Position numbers and translations under genes: made by a program. A stretch of DNA of 64,000 nucleotides from Acanthaster planci (lineage: Eukaryota; Echinodermata; Asteroidea; Valvatida; Acanthasteridae), in contig NW_019091479.1 of NCBI RefSeq assembly GCF_001949145.1, positions 1-64,000 on the forward strand. Direction: 5' to 3'. The first letter of the stretch is position 1, and each line of letters begins with the position of its first letter. Of the stretch, positions 56,301 through 63,107 are shown piece after piece. The notes below the pieces were generated by a model that saw only the letters and a list, made by a program, of their open reading frames with translations, did not search any database and had not been told where the DNA came from.

Positions 56301-58239
56301 TCGGGGCAAGCTGTTGCTTAGCGACCACCTTCTCTGGAATGGACTGGTTCCTTTGTGCCCTTCTTACCCATTTAGAACAGTGTATTGTTGTAAGGTGTCT
56401 CTTATGTAACTAAGCAAAAGCTTGCTCCGAATCACTACGTGTAGCAGCAGTGTCTTCAGTACAGAGAATTCAAACTGTAATTTTCAAGTGATTTCCAAGA
56501 ACTTAGTGTACCAGATTTTATTCAAATTTAAGTCGCAAAAGGCTTATCCGGATGTCACTCATGAATATGTATGAGGTGTAACAAAAGCAAAAGATGAGGG
56601 GAGAGGAAACAAGAACTCTTTTTACTGAAAAGATTTAGAAATTGCTCCCCGTCTGGACAAGATTAGTCAGGTCTTGAGAGGTAGACACGCTGACTGGAGT
56701 AGGTGGTCTAGTTTCCTATTCAGAAGATAAGGAAGACCCTGAAGAAGGCGTCAAGATTGTGATAATGTTCCTCTCAAACAGTCAGCAATTTGGATTGGAT
56801 TTCTTTGCCAGGTGGGTTTGCTCTGGTCCACGTGGATGAATATAACTGTGCAGTTTATGCTTGTGTCTTGTCGACACCCAAGGCCCAGGACTGGTTACAG
56901 AAGATGGAAACGGCCAGGGTGAGTGTGTCTAGAGCGCGAGTAGCTCATCCGTGATTACAAATACACGGGCACACTCTGGCAACAGCCATAGCCGTAGCCC
57001 GGAATGCCCATTTCAGAAATGACCCGAGTATCTTATGTCTGGTAGTACCTAGTGTATTATTGACCTTGTAACCTCTATCTTAAGGGTCAATTCATTAAAA
57101 ATAGGGCTACAAGAGTAACGTCCATGACGTAAGGTCTGTGTCCCGTAAGGTCCCTGATTTTGTTATTTATTGTCAAGTCTCATTGGTTTTCCCAGTAAGT
57201 GGCAAAATAAGGGACCCGGTGACTATACTGCCACGGATGTTACTCCACAGAATGAATTTTGCGTTGAAATGCTAATGCTAGCACCACCGTCATGTTGGTA
57301 GAACATTGACAACATGCCATTGAAAATGTGAAACAATTAAACGGAACTGGATTTCTTTTTAAACAACAGGCTCTGTATGAGAACCTTTGCAGCTTTGAAC
57401 TTGAGTACCATAACAGGACGGAAGCAGAGGACGGGTCAGGTGAGCCACCGACCTCCCCCGAGGCCGTGGTCTTCTCCATGCAGAACACCGCCTTCCCCTT
57501 TGTAGAGAACTCGCCCAGTTCCAGTCCTCTTAACTCCCCCAGGCTGACTCAGCGGCACCTTCTGCTGCCGTCTAGTAATATATCACGGACCGGCTCACAG
57601 ACCTCGTTGGCTATGGCGGGTGGGGTGTCTCCGGTGCCAGAGGAGGAGGAGGAAGTGGGCATGGACGAAGTCCTGAAGGAGGTGGTGCAGGTCTCCAGTG
57701 CAGTGAGATTGGATGAGAGCGTCAAGGTGGACTCCGATGACGACGCACAGAACTCTATCAACAATAACATGAGACTGACGTTCCCGCCCTCCAAGCATCA
57801 GTCGGAGAACGAGGATAAGATACGAGATGCGGTGGCGGGGATGAGGAACGAAACTGACGGGAATGGTCCCGTGAGGACGCAAACGTACTCCAACCCCAAG
57901 CGACCGGCTAACCTCACTCTCCCGCCCATAATCAACCAGGGCTCCTCGCCGGTCTCGCCCAGCATGGAGATCATGTCCTTTGAGTCAGACGACGATGAGC
58001 CCCAAGGGCAGGAGAGCTTAGCCTACTCAATGCCCCCCTCGCCGCACCGCAAAGTCTCCCTGCAACAGCCCTCGTCCATCCCGCCCAAGAAATCGCCCAT
58101 CAAACAACGACGAGAAACCACCCCGGCCAGACAAGAAGGCATGAAGAAACTGAATGGTGAAGAGAGCAAATCAAAGAGCAAACTCAGCAAATTCAGCAAA
58201 CTGGCCAAGAAAAAAAATTCTACTCCTGCGAAGATCTAG
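26179..58239 (+). CDS. PLEKHG5: Gene B: PLEKHG5/Syx-type Rho guanine nucleotide exchange factor
   Basis: Nineteen exons join in frame to 1031 residues: 26179-26395, 27417-27513, 33622-33679, 34719-34802, 41709-41803, 42812-42948, 43583-43683, 46135-46209, 49392-49523, 49749-49880, 50809-50946, 51571-51621, 52339-52488, 52606-52716, 53906-54055, 54486-54629, 55706-55952, 56812-56918 and 57370-58239. Order: Ser-rich disordered N-terminus (1-150), RBD-like region (about 153-265), linker, DH (about 380-595), PH (about 640-742), disordered tail. LLNLQ, AIEKLHTRFWKE, RITKYPLLL and the QEQERQKMEETIDRVEAYE DH-PH linker are the PLEKHG5 pattern, and the length is close to the human protein (about 1060). 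PLEKHG5/Syx proteins activate RhoA at junctions and in neurons. DH contact residues look intact. The first coding exon begins after a splice acceptor, so a 5' non-coding exon is expected. A missing small exon in the 34.8-41.7 kb intron cannot be excluded. Confidence 0.88.
27417..27513 (+). CDS. Gene B exon 2: disordered N-terminal segment
   Basis: Phase 1 in, phase 2 out; encodes CGLGRVDSTRSMPPERLRTD and continues to GQTMKK. Splice sites are TTTAAAG and GTGAGT. Arg/Ser-rich, probably a phosphorylation-prone region, with no domain recognised. Confidence 0.65.
29150..29702. other. Assembly gap (553 N)
   Basis: Run of N. The flanks are TACATG-rich (CATTACATGTACTGGGTACC after the gap) and the left flank ends in a G-run, suggesting a repeat that did not assemble. 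Confidence 1.
30002..30180 (-). repeat. Dispersed repeat sharing the AGGATTTTNNAGGATT..AGGAAGG motif, copy 1
   Basis: On the minus strand it carries GGAGGATTTTCCAGGATTGA, with CAGCCACTGTTACA-like sequence nearby. Related sequence occurs at 46490-46650 and 52085-52165 (GAAGGATTTTATGGGATTTA, then GGAAGGTAGAGCCCAGCCAC). The boundaries are approximate and the class is unknown. Confidence 0.45.
30317..30530. repeat. Degenerate tandem repeat, 30-40 bp unit
   Basis: Repeated GGAAAAATGACTTGTGACTG-like units separated by variable spacers, about six copies. The GACTTGTGACTG core is also found in the hAT-like MITE interior, so the array may derive from an old copy. Confidence 0.6.
33622..33679 (+). CDS. 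Gene B exon 3: basic N-terminal segment
   Basis: Phase 2 in, phase 0 out; encodes DSGRKTLTRKSAIRRTHTL. It has a strong acceptor (TTCTTTTTCAG) and a GTGAGT donor. The short size makes it uncertain alone, but the frame arithmetic with its neighbours works. Confidence 0.6.
34719..34802 (+). CDS. Gene B exon 4: Ser/Pro segment
   Basis: 28 codons in phase 0, TPTSSPKVKDRRNRSISSTE and on to LAELQK. The acceptor is GGTTTCCAG; the donor GTTGGT is weak. RRNRSIS resembles a basophilic kinase site. Confidence 0.6.
38735..38950. mobile_element. Fold-back MITE family, copy 1
   Basis: TTGAATTCCCCAGACTAAAG ... TAGTAAGGAGAATTCAA, with long inverted arms (TATACCTCGTGATTCGGGGC versus GCCCCAAATCATGAGGTATA) around a central stretch containing GCGACCACCTTCTCTGGAAT. 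A second copy is at 56258-56473. Similarity continues about 60-80 bp on both sides, with a second inverted pair (AGTTAAATTTGA / TCAAACTTAACT), so the full element may span roughly 38660-39025. No coding capacity. Confidence 0.8.
39717..39790 (+). repeat. Short tandem repeat GGGTGTGGCTTTGGTC
   Basis: About three to four imperfect copies of a 21-bp unit with CAGGGGTGTGGCTTTGGT. Similar GGGTGTGGC motifs recur, less regularly, at 52735-52850. Confidence 0.7.
40252..40345. repeat. 20-bp minisatellite built from TACATG palindromes
   Basis: Four near-identical units of ATGGATACATGTACATGTAC in tandem. Each unit contains overlapping TACATGTA palindromes, so each strand can fold on itself many ways. 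It is the most regular expression of the TACATG motif that is scattered across 23-48 kb. Confidence 0.9.
41709..43683 (+). CDS. Gene B exons 5-7: RBD-like (ubiquitin-fold) region
   Basis: Exons 41709-41803, 42812-42948 and 43583-43683 join as phases 0/2, 2/1 and 1/0. They encode EKEFLTLIFDLRFYTQTHEV, then TVKDLTLRDAIKPILATADI, then DIFIESSTSPTPLEFTVKPL followed by GGRHLYVRG. The pattern of a strand, the TVKDLTLRDAIKPIL helix and a paired D.R.IDIF strand resembles Ras-binding-type ubiquitin folds and matches the N-terminal RBD of PLEKHG5. The last part (KALISPSFDQKTMEEGENGD) is acidic linker. Confidence 0.75.
45800..46060. repeat. Degenerate CAC/GTCATTGTC simple-sequence region
   Basis: Loose trinucleotide-like repeats (CACCACCATGATCACC, GTCATTGTCATTTTGG) just before the small exon 46135-46209. 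No coding content is apparent. Confidence 0.5.
46135..49523 (+). CDS. Gene B exons 8-9: linker between RBD and DH
   Basis: Exon 46135-46209 encodes TIPMRKDMSKFLGVEQKELQ plus PPPPR (a short proline run), and exon 49392-49523 encodes QSTQTLERKKDLTKLLGINQ and a Ser/Asn-rich stretch ending QDPAK. Both are phase 0. The FLGVE/LLGIN pair resembles two copies of one short motif (K.FLGv.q / KlLGINQ). The small exon's donor is GTATGC. Confidence 0.65.
46300..46655. repeat. Dispersed repeat, copy 2, with inverted ends
   Basis: The left side has AACCTTCCGTTTCCTCCAAA plus ATCCTCC and the right side GGAGGATTTTACAGGATTCA plus GGAAGGTTT, so the ends are inverted copies about 300 bp apart. The inside holds another AGGATTGAGGAAGGTAGAAC. 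It is probably a MITE-like element. Ends are approximate. Confidence 0.5.
49749..54629 (+). CDS. Gene B exons 10-16: DH (RhoGEF) domain
   Basis: Seven phase-0 exons (44, 46, 17, 50, 37, 50 and 48 codons) encode the pre-DH segment (INGLPDFPALLTFTTKRE), helix 1 (IRTEVGYIKNIRIIVD, CR1 Glu present), CTLINLQASVMLNEIETEKI, KLHTRFWKEKL, CR3 RITKYPLLL with Lys, and the last helix ISEVKEFVTRVNHE with Asn, running into the DH-PH linker. The three residues that typically touch Rho switch regions are all kept. The exon boundaries are the reference for intron loss in gene A. Introns here carry MITEs. Confidence 0.9.
51643..51897. mobile_element. hAT-like MITE, copy 2 (gene B intron in DH domain)
   Basis: Same ends as the copy at 14755 (CAGTGTTGTACTCAAGTC ... 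GACTCGAATACAACGCTG) and the same interior (shared CATTCAGTCTTAAGCTAATTC). Flanking octamers GAATTGCC and GAAATGTC agree at 6 of 8 positions, as expected for an older 8-bp duplication. It is longer than copy 1 because of an internal 24-bp tandem repeat. Confidence 0.8.
51775..51885. repeat. 24-bp minisatellite inside the MITE
   Basis: About four imperfect units of CTTGTGAAGGGACTTGTGAC plus four further bases, lying in the right half of the MITE. The unit resembles the sub-terminal MITE sequence, so it probably expanded from it. Confidence 0.75.
52080..52165 (+). repeat. Dispersed repeat, copy 3 (fragment)
   Basis: GGAGGGTTTTGAAGGATTTT followed by AGGAAGGTAGAGCCCAGCCA matches the interior of 46490-46650. 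It lies in a gene B DH-domain intron between the hAT-like MITE and the next exon. Confidence 0.45.
53372..53493. mobile_element. GTAACATCCG MITE family, copy 1
   Basis: Begins GTAACATCCGTAACCGTAAA and ends CTATACAGCCACAGATGTTAC-like sequence, the two ends being imperfect inverted repeats of about 32 bp. It is homologous along its length to 57115-57243 (both contain GGTGACTATAC.GCCAC.GAT). 122 bp, non-coding. Confidence 0.7.
53624..53813. mobile_element. hAT-like MITE, copy 3 (gene B intron)
   Basis: Starts CAGTGTTATATTCGAGTCC and ends GGACTCGAAGACAACATTA, matching the other two copies with substitutions. Flanking octamers GTTGAGGG and ATTGATGG agree at 6 of 8. The interior is partly in the opposite orientation to copies 1 and 2 (it contains AAAGAATGCTTTTGTC, the complement of their GACAAAAGCATTCTTT). 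Confidence 0.75.
54815..55290. repeat. Imperfect inverted repeat, possible MITE
   Basis: The left side GGGCTGAGTTCGGGCCGCTT and the complement of the right side, GGTCGAGTTTGGGCGGCCTG, match over about 40 bp with several changes. GAACAG/CTGTTC motifs recur inside. It occupies the intron before the first PH exon. Confidence 0.45.
55706..56918 (+). CDS. Gene B exons 17-18: PH domain
   Basis: Exon 55706-55952 (phase 0/1) and exon 56812-56918 (phase 1/0) encode RWLHMKGSLKLRDADSRQDA, YGFLFTDMFVLAKQRKSDNF, RIIKPPMRVDMIRTQELKDG and a final helix STPKAQDWLQKMETAR with the invariant PH Trp. The fold order (strands then a C-terminal helix) matches the PH partner of the PLEKHG5 DH domain. Gene A has no counterpart of these exons. 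Confidence 0.9.
56258..56473. mobile_element. Fold-back MITE family, copy 2
   Basis: Same 216-bp length, orientation and arms as 38735-38950, e.g. GCGACCACCTTCTCTGGAAT and AACTAAGCAAAAGCTTGC. It lies in the intron between the two PH exons. Outer flanks also match (TTTAAGTCGCAAAAGGCTTA), consistent with one larger mobile element. Confidence 0.8.
57115..57243. mobile_element. GTAACATCCG MITE family, copy 2
   Basis: Begins GTAACGTCCATGACGTAAGG and ends GACTATACTGCCACGGATGT plus TAC. Same layout as 53372-53493, including TCTGATTGG/TCTCATTGG in the middle and AAGTGGC.A.AT.AGGGACC. It sits 127 bp before the last coding exon of gene B. Confidence 0.7.
57370..58239 (+). CDS. Gene B last exon: disordered Ser/Pro, acidic and basic tail
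   Basis: 290 codons including TAG. After ALYENLCSFELEYHN it is disordered: Ser/Pro clusters (NSPSSSPLNSPR), an acidic run (PVPEEEEEVGMDE), further Ser/Pro repeats and a strongly basic end (KSKSKLSKFSKLAKKK) finishing STPAKI. The basic tail might bind acidic membrane or act as a localisation signal. The last residues fit a loose hydrophobic-X-hydrophobic PDZ pattern, whereas vertebrate Syx is known to use a C-terminal PDZ ligand; equivalence is not shown here. Confidence 0.85.
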   Translation, partial: ALYENLCSFELEYHNRTEAEDGSGEPPTSPEAVVFSMQNTAFPFVENSPSSSPLNSPRLTQRHLLLPSSNISRTGSQTSLAMAGGVSPVPEEEEEVGMDEVLKEVVQVSSAVRLDESVKVDSDDDAQNSINNNMRLTFPPSKHQSENEDKIRDAVAGMRNETDGNGPVRTQTYSNPKRPANLTLPPIINQGSSPVSPSMEIMSFESDDDEPQGQESLAYSMPPSPHRKVSLQQPSSIPPKKSPIKQRRETTPARQEGMKKLNGEESKSKSKLSKFSKLAKKKNSTPAKI

Positions 58240-59700
58240 GCGGAGCAGTGATGGATAAGTAGCTTCCAAAAACAAACACTTCAGCATTTCCATCTAGTTC
58301 CGAGAACCACTTTTTTGGCCTGTTTATCTTCATTCAAGGTAATTGTTTTTACTATGAATGTGTTGGTCGTATACAGGTGTAGAATTTTTCCAAATAATGA
58401 AACAATTTTTTCCCTCAAACTCTTTGATGGACCGTGAAGGTTCTGTCAAATTTTTGATTGACAAGAAAAGTCCATCAAGTTTTGTGTTATTGAATGAGAT
58501 GGAACGACTAGTATACATCAATGATGACTGACTACTGTGTTTATATTTACCAATATCAGTATGTTCTTTATATGTAAACTAATAATGAATATAATTGAAG
58601 ATTATATGCCATGGTGTAAGTTATTGGTAACTATTTCATGGACACTTTACAGGGGAAATGTGACACTCAAAGATTGTCAGTGAGGAGGCAATAGTTGACT
58701 ATTGCCCGACTTATGTGGGTAACAGTTAACCAAATGTGCACTCGGCAAACCGATTGTTCAATTAGCACCACGGGGGTTAGTATCCATGCCCGAACATTGC
58801 CTTGGCTATACACGAAAAGGTGGTGGCGGATGTGGACGGTAAAGTATGCCATATTTGCAAACTATTTCATGGGTAACATTTTCAGAAAAAAATACCAGGA
58901 GCTCAAATATCATTCATGTGGAAGCTTCTCCCAGTTACATTCAAGTTTTGTCTGTGAGGAAGCAATGGCAGACTACTTCCCATGCAATAGTAAAAATATT
59001 TGTACAATATTTGTACTGATCGCATACTGGCCTTAGTCTCCAATTTTCTGTTCTTTGCATTTTCCTGAAAATTTTTCCATCTTATCGATTTCATTTTCTC
59101 CATTGACTAATGCATAACAATGCTGGAAAATTTCTGCTTCCACTTTTTAAAAAATGTACATGATGTACATGTACAAAGCATTAGTATTTATTTCAACACA
59201 CCATAGGGAATAACTTTGCAATGTAATATTTGTATATTTGAAGGGTTTTATAACTTGCAGTAGCAGTGTTGTTGGATGACAAGATGAAGATTTTTAGGCA
59301 ATCAACTTAATATGTACAGTAAACTTATCACAGTGTAAATATCACCATTGCTTTTTTGAAGCAAACAAATACCCCCCCAAAAAAAAGACAGAAAAAAAGA
59401 AAAACAAAACAGAATTATCCAAAACTAAGCAAACAAATTTAGGAAACCCAAAATTAAAAACAAAACAGAAAGCTTCGAAAATCTTTTTCGCTTTGGGTTT
59501 ATTTTCGGTTTTTGGTTTACCTCACGTTCATGAAGTGAGGAGCAAAGTCGAGCATTGTCAATTCCTAAATCCGAGTAAATGCTGATCCTTCAAATCTGAA
59601 CAAGTAACCACTGCTCACGAATAGGCAGTTGTCGGTTCTTGTGTCACACAATGCACTTTCGGATAAAACAAACATCTAACGCACACGTGGCTTTCATGTA
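58240..59700. other. Gene B 3' flank, probable 3' UTR
   Basis: A/T-rich non-coding DNA after the TAG of gene B. I did not see a canonical AATAAA close to the stop, so the transcript end is not fixed. No other gene was recognised. Confidence 0.5.
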
Positions 59701-59734
59701 CGTACACAATATTGTGCCGTGTACCTGTTGGGCG

Positions 59735-59863
59735 CGATCGGCCAATCAGCATGACCCGCGCGCGTGATCGCGTTGCGCACTCAGTCCTGTTTGAAGTAAC
59801 TTCCCTTTTTCTGAAACAGCCTTTCGCGACCGTGAATCAGAAGGAAAATGCAGTCTTCTGAAG
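59735..59863 (+). promoter_or_regulatory. CpG-rich CCAAT region with possible first exon
   Basis: GGCCAATCAGC (a CCAAT box) at 59740 is followed by a run rich in CG dinucleotides (CCCGCGCGCGTGATCGCG) and, about 100 bases later, by ATGCAGTCTTCTGAAG directly before GTAAAA. This looks like a promoter and a tiny first coding exon (MQSSE) of a plus-strand gene running toward 64 kb, but no downstream exon was identified. Confidence 0.3.
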
Positions 59864-61159
59864 GTAAAATAATCGACAGGTCATTCAGTAAGATCGAGCT
59901 ATCGCGCCCAACAAACCCCTCCAACTATATTAAGCATGTTCTGTATTATATTCCACTGCAGTTTGAATGTTTTGTATGAATATATATTTTTGTAATCTTG
60001 CATAACCTGTAATTTGCACCACAATACAGTCCTTGTAAGTTAATGCTGCTTCGGAGATAAAAAGTATAGAAAGGAAACAAATGGAGTTTCTTCGGTTAAA
60101 ATTTTGATTTGTAAATCAGCTAAGTTGTGGTATTGTGGCGGTTGTTACGAAAAGACAAAGCTGTGACGAAAAGATGCAATTTTCACTTAATTTGATACGT
60201 GACAAACTTGGAAGGGGTCACCGTGCCGTTTTCTCGAACAGTCGTTTGATTTTCGTATTGTTGTTCCTTCCAGGATTAGTCACTATTACCCCGTTGCCCA
60301 AGATCAGTCATTTTTGTTTTCAAACAAGGTTTCAATTCGCAGAAACCAAAACACGTGATTGAAGTGCTGCTTTAACAATATCGCGTGCCTTGTTCAATAG
60401 CCGTGTCATCCCCAGAGGGAGGTCCACGGAATAACTGTGGCTTTCGGTTCATCTCCGGCATACTGCATCTTCGTCAAGACGGCGTCTAATCACCTGTTCG
60501 CATTCCTCCACTCTCCCAACTTCTAAAGGACGCTGGATTCCAAGAAAAGTTCGTTTTCCATGAGGAAAACAAAGTGTGGAATCAAAAAACTGGAGGACAT
60601 TGGAAATTGCTACCGTTTGTGAAATCTGCTTACGTGTGACTTCTTCAGACGTAGACCGACACGGTGATCGAAACATCGACAGACTGACCGCCCAACCAAC
60701 TCGTATTTTCGACAGACCTGTCAAAAACCGTAGCAACCAACCGACTCTGATCGGTTGACCTCACCGAGGAAAACGGAAACCGGACCAAAGAACCGACCGA
60801 CCTGTACGCGAAATACCGCCTTTGTAACACAGTTTCCCAAAGTTTGACGAAAAAGAAAGAAGAAAAATCACAGCAGCAAAAATTAGGGCAACTACCCGCG
60901 GCAGCTTTTTTTCTAATTTGGTGTACGACTGAACTCTCGCAGAGGGATAATTCAGAGATGATTGAAGACTTTCGGCTCATTTCCAGACAGTTCAAACACT
61001 CCTTAGGGAGGAAAACTATTAAAGTATCATACTTTCCTGTCGGCGAGGAGCGCCAGTGAACAGATCGAGAGAGGAGAGACGGAAGAGTTCAGAGATTTTT
61101 CCCTCAACTTGCACTTCGAACTCTTCACACTCGCGTGGTTAAAATTTGACAGGAAAAAT

Positions 61160-61200
61160 ATGTCACCCCATCCATCATGGCTGTTTTTCTTGTCGTGTGT
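61160..61200 (+). CDS. Possible first exon with signal-peptide-like start
   Basis: ATG at 61160 encodes MSPHPSWLFFLSC and two bases of the next codon, then GTGAGC, a good donor. The sequence has the short polar start and hydrophobic core of a signal peptide. No downstream exon in the window could be tied to it. An overlapping frame from 61177 gives 47 residues (MAVFLVVCVSTAHLFRSV...), also unrecognised. Speculative. Confidence 0.2.
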
Positions 61201-61683
61201 GTGAGCACAGCTCACTTATTTCGATCCGTTCCTCGTGTACGACCGTCATATTTTGCTGAGCTGTTGTGTTTGAAAATTGCAAGAGCCCTTGTTCCAAACT
61301 TTTCCTTTACAACTGTTTAGACTACACATTGCCCAGAACTCCCAATCCACAAAGTTTAAATCCAGACAAATAGATAATTGAAATGCAAGCATGCAATGTT
61401 CTGTAGATTGTGTTGGTGTTATCAGAAATCCTGTCACTTTCAAACCAGAGGTGGGTTCGATTCCAGGCTAGTGTGCGCATTTTTTTTTTCATCCCCAAAT
61501 GTTGAAATGTGCGAGTCCCCCACCTTATCTTTAAGTATTGGTGGCTTGGTTGGTACATGGTAGATCTCTGTGGGGTCCATCAGACGCGAGTGCCGAGTCC
61601 CAGCAACGGTCCAGTTTATTCGGTTTTATTTACAAGTACGAACCGATGCCTTATATATTCGAAATTAGAAAGTTGAATTCCAG

Positions 61684-61756
61684 AAGTGCTAGTAGCTCAG
61701 GGGTAAGGCTTGGAGCTGCTGTCCCACAGAACACGGGTTCGAATCCGGGTGTAAAC
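61684..61756 (+). repeat. Degenerate tRNA-like sequence
   Basis: Contains an A-box-like TAGCTCAGGGGTAAGGC and a perfect B-box core GGTTCGAATCC at the right spacing. The anticodon arm does not fold properly and the T stem has a mismatch, so it is more likely a tRNA relic or SINE head than a working tRNA. Confidence 0.5.
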
Positions 61757-61807
61757 ATTTTTATTTCGAGTTTCTTTATTCGAGTCTCATAGATAAATAT
61801 ATGAAGT

Positions 61808-61967
61808 GAGCGGTTGTAGTTTGGGGACCCAAATTGGGTACTCGGTAGAGGTGTGGACTCGGAAGGCGGTGGTCCCGGGTTCGAATCCCGGTCGGGAAAC
61901 CTGCGGTGGGTAGGAGTTCCGTGGAGCCTCGTCTAGGTAACTAGATAAAATAAAATAAAATAAAATG
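61808..61967 (+). mobile_element. tRNA-derived SINE with (AAAAT)n tail
   Basis: Has an A-box-like TACTCGGTAGAGG, a perfect T-arm CCGGGTTCGAATCCCGG, about 50 bp of body and a tail of four to five AAAAT units (61943-61966). This head-body-tail layout is that of a tRNA-derived SINE moved by a LINE. No intact acceptor stem is formed. Confidence 0.7.
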
Positions 61968-62032
61968 GAACTTTTACTCTTTTTATACAAGTTAACGGAC
62001 GTTTAAAAAATACGTAAAAGGCCCTGTTGTGA

Positions 62033-62103
62033 CCGTCACCGGGATTCGAACCCGGGACCTGCTGGTTGAGCGTCAGACTGCCTACCACTAGGCCAACACG
62101 CTC
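62033..62103 (-). repeat. tRNA-like sequence, probable SINE head, minus strand
   Basis: Read on the minus strand: TGGCCTAGTGGTAGGC (A box with a good D stem GCCT/AGGC) and CCGGGTTCGAATCCCGG (perfect T arm). The anticodon and acceptor stems do not pair, so it is not a convincing tRNA gene. It lies opposite in orientation to the SINE 70 bp away. Confidence 0.55.
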
Positions 62104-62893
62104 TTCTTACTAATATGAGTTCGGAAGTAATATATAAACATTGGGCTTGGGAGATTGCGCAAAAAAAAAAAATAAAGTCAGCGCGCATGCGTACTGATGT
62201 AAGCATTGTCAGCAACAATAATAGCGCACACGGCAACTAGCTCTTCTTGCATTAAGGCAAGCAAGTGGATTTTTTTCAAAAGCAATTAGCTATCTACCAA
62301 TCAAGACTGACGTACAAGATTAAGGAAAATATTTTATTTTTTCTTCTGAAAGGAAACCAATCGTTCGTCCCAAATTTATCGACACATCACTATTTACTAA
62401 TAAAAGCAACCTTGACATAAATTCAGATACTCATCTGCCAATTGTTGGAGGACCTTCAAAAATGCACAAAACTGATTTCACTTAAAAGAGGCATTGATTT
62501 TCCTGAAACTCTTACAGTAAGGTCGAATTTGCCAAATTTTGAAAAAAGAAAATTTCTGGCTCGATTCTATTCAGTCTAGCTTTGTAGGCTACTTGATTTC
62601 CAAAGTGTCTGTTAAGCTTGTTAGCAGCATTGTTTGGTGCAGTCGTGGGCAAATTTCTGGAGAGAAGAAATTCGGTATTTTTCTATTATTTCTTTTTAGT
62701 CCCAGTAGTGACTTAGGGAGCACTTATAAAATATCATATTTTAAGAAATTTTAGACAAATCTCAACAGCAGAATTTGCAAGCTCTCACGGGAATGCTTTT
62801 CAAAAGAAACAAAAATTGAGTAGTTAATCCTTGGAATATTAATCAGTCCTTATGCGTAAAAAGCTGCATTGGAACTCGTACACACAGATCAGA

Positions 62894-63107
62894 GCAAGAC
62901 CCAATTTCATGGTGCTGCTTACCGCGGAATTCCGCGCTTACGATCTCCATTCTGCGCTAACCTTCAGTTATGGGATGCATGCATGCGCACAAGCCAAAAT
63001 TCCTCGCTAACCCGTGAAATACGTTCGCCGTAAGCACAAAATTTTCTGTTATGGTAAGTGCCGATTTTTCGCTAGCGGTAAGCCGCGCCATGAAATTAGA
63101 CTCTGGT
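62894..63107. mobile_element. MITE-like element with about 30-bp inverted ends
   Basis: The left end AAGACCCAATTTCATGGTGC (then TGCTTACCGC) and the right end GCGGTAAGCCGCGCCATGAA (then ATTAGACTCT) are imperfect inverted copies. The interior repeats CGCTAA/CGCTTA motifs. About 210 bp, non-coding. Confidence 0.6.

Noticed and set aside
57549-57882. Minus-strand open frames opposite the last gene B exon
   Set aside because: Antisense shadows of the real exon with Ser/Leu-rich translations of no family.
5687-58239. One giant gene joining the DH array to the downstream PLEKHG5-type gene
   Set aside because: Gene A has its own in-frame stop right after completing DH7, and gene B has its own N-terminus and RBD about 11 kb later.
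61684-62103. Functional tRNA genes
   Set aside because: A and B boxes are present but anticodon and acceptor stems do not pair; SINE heads or relics fit better.
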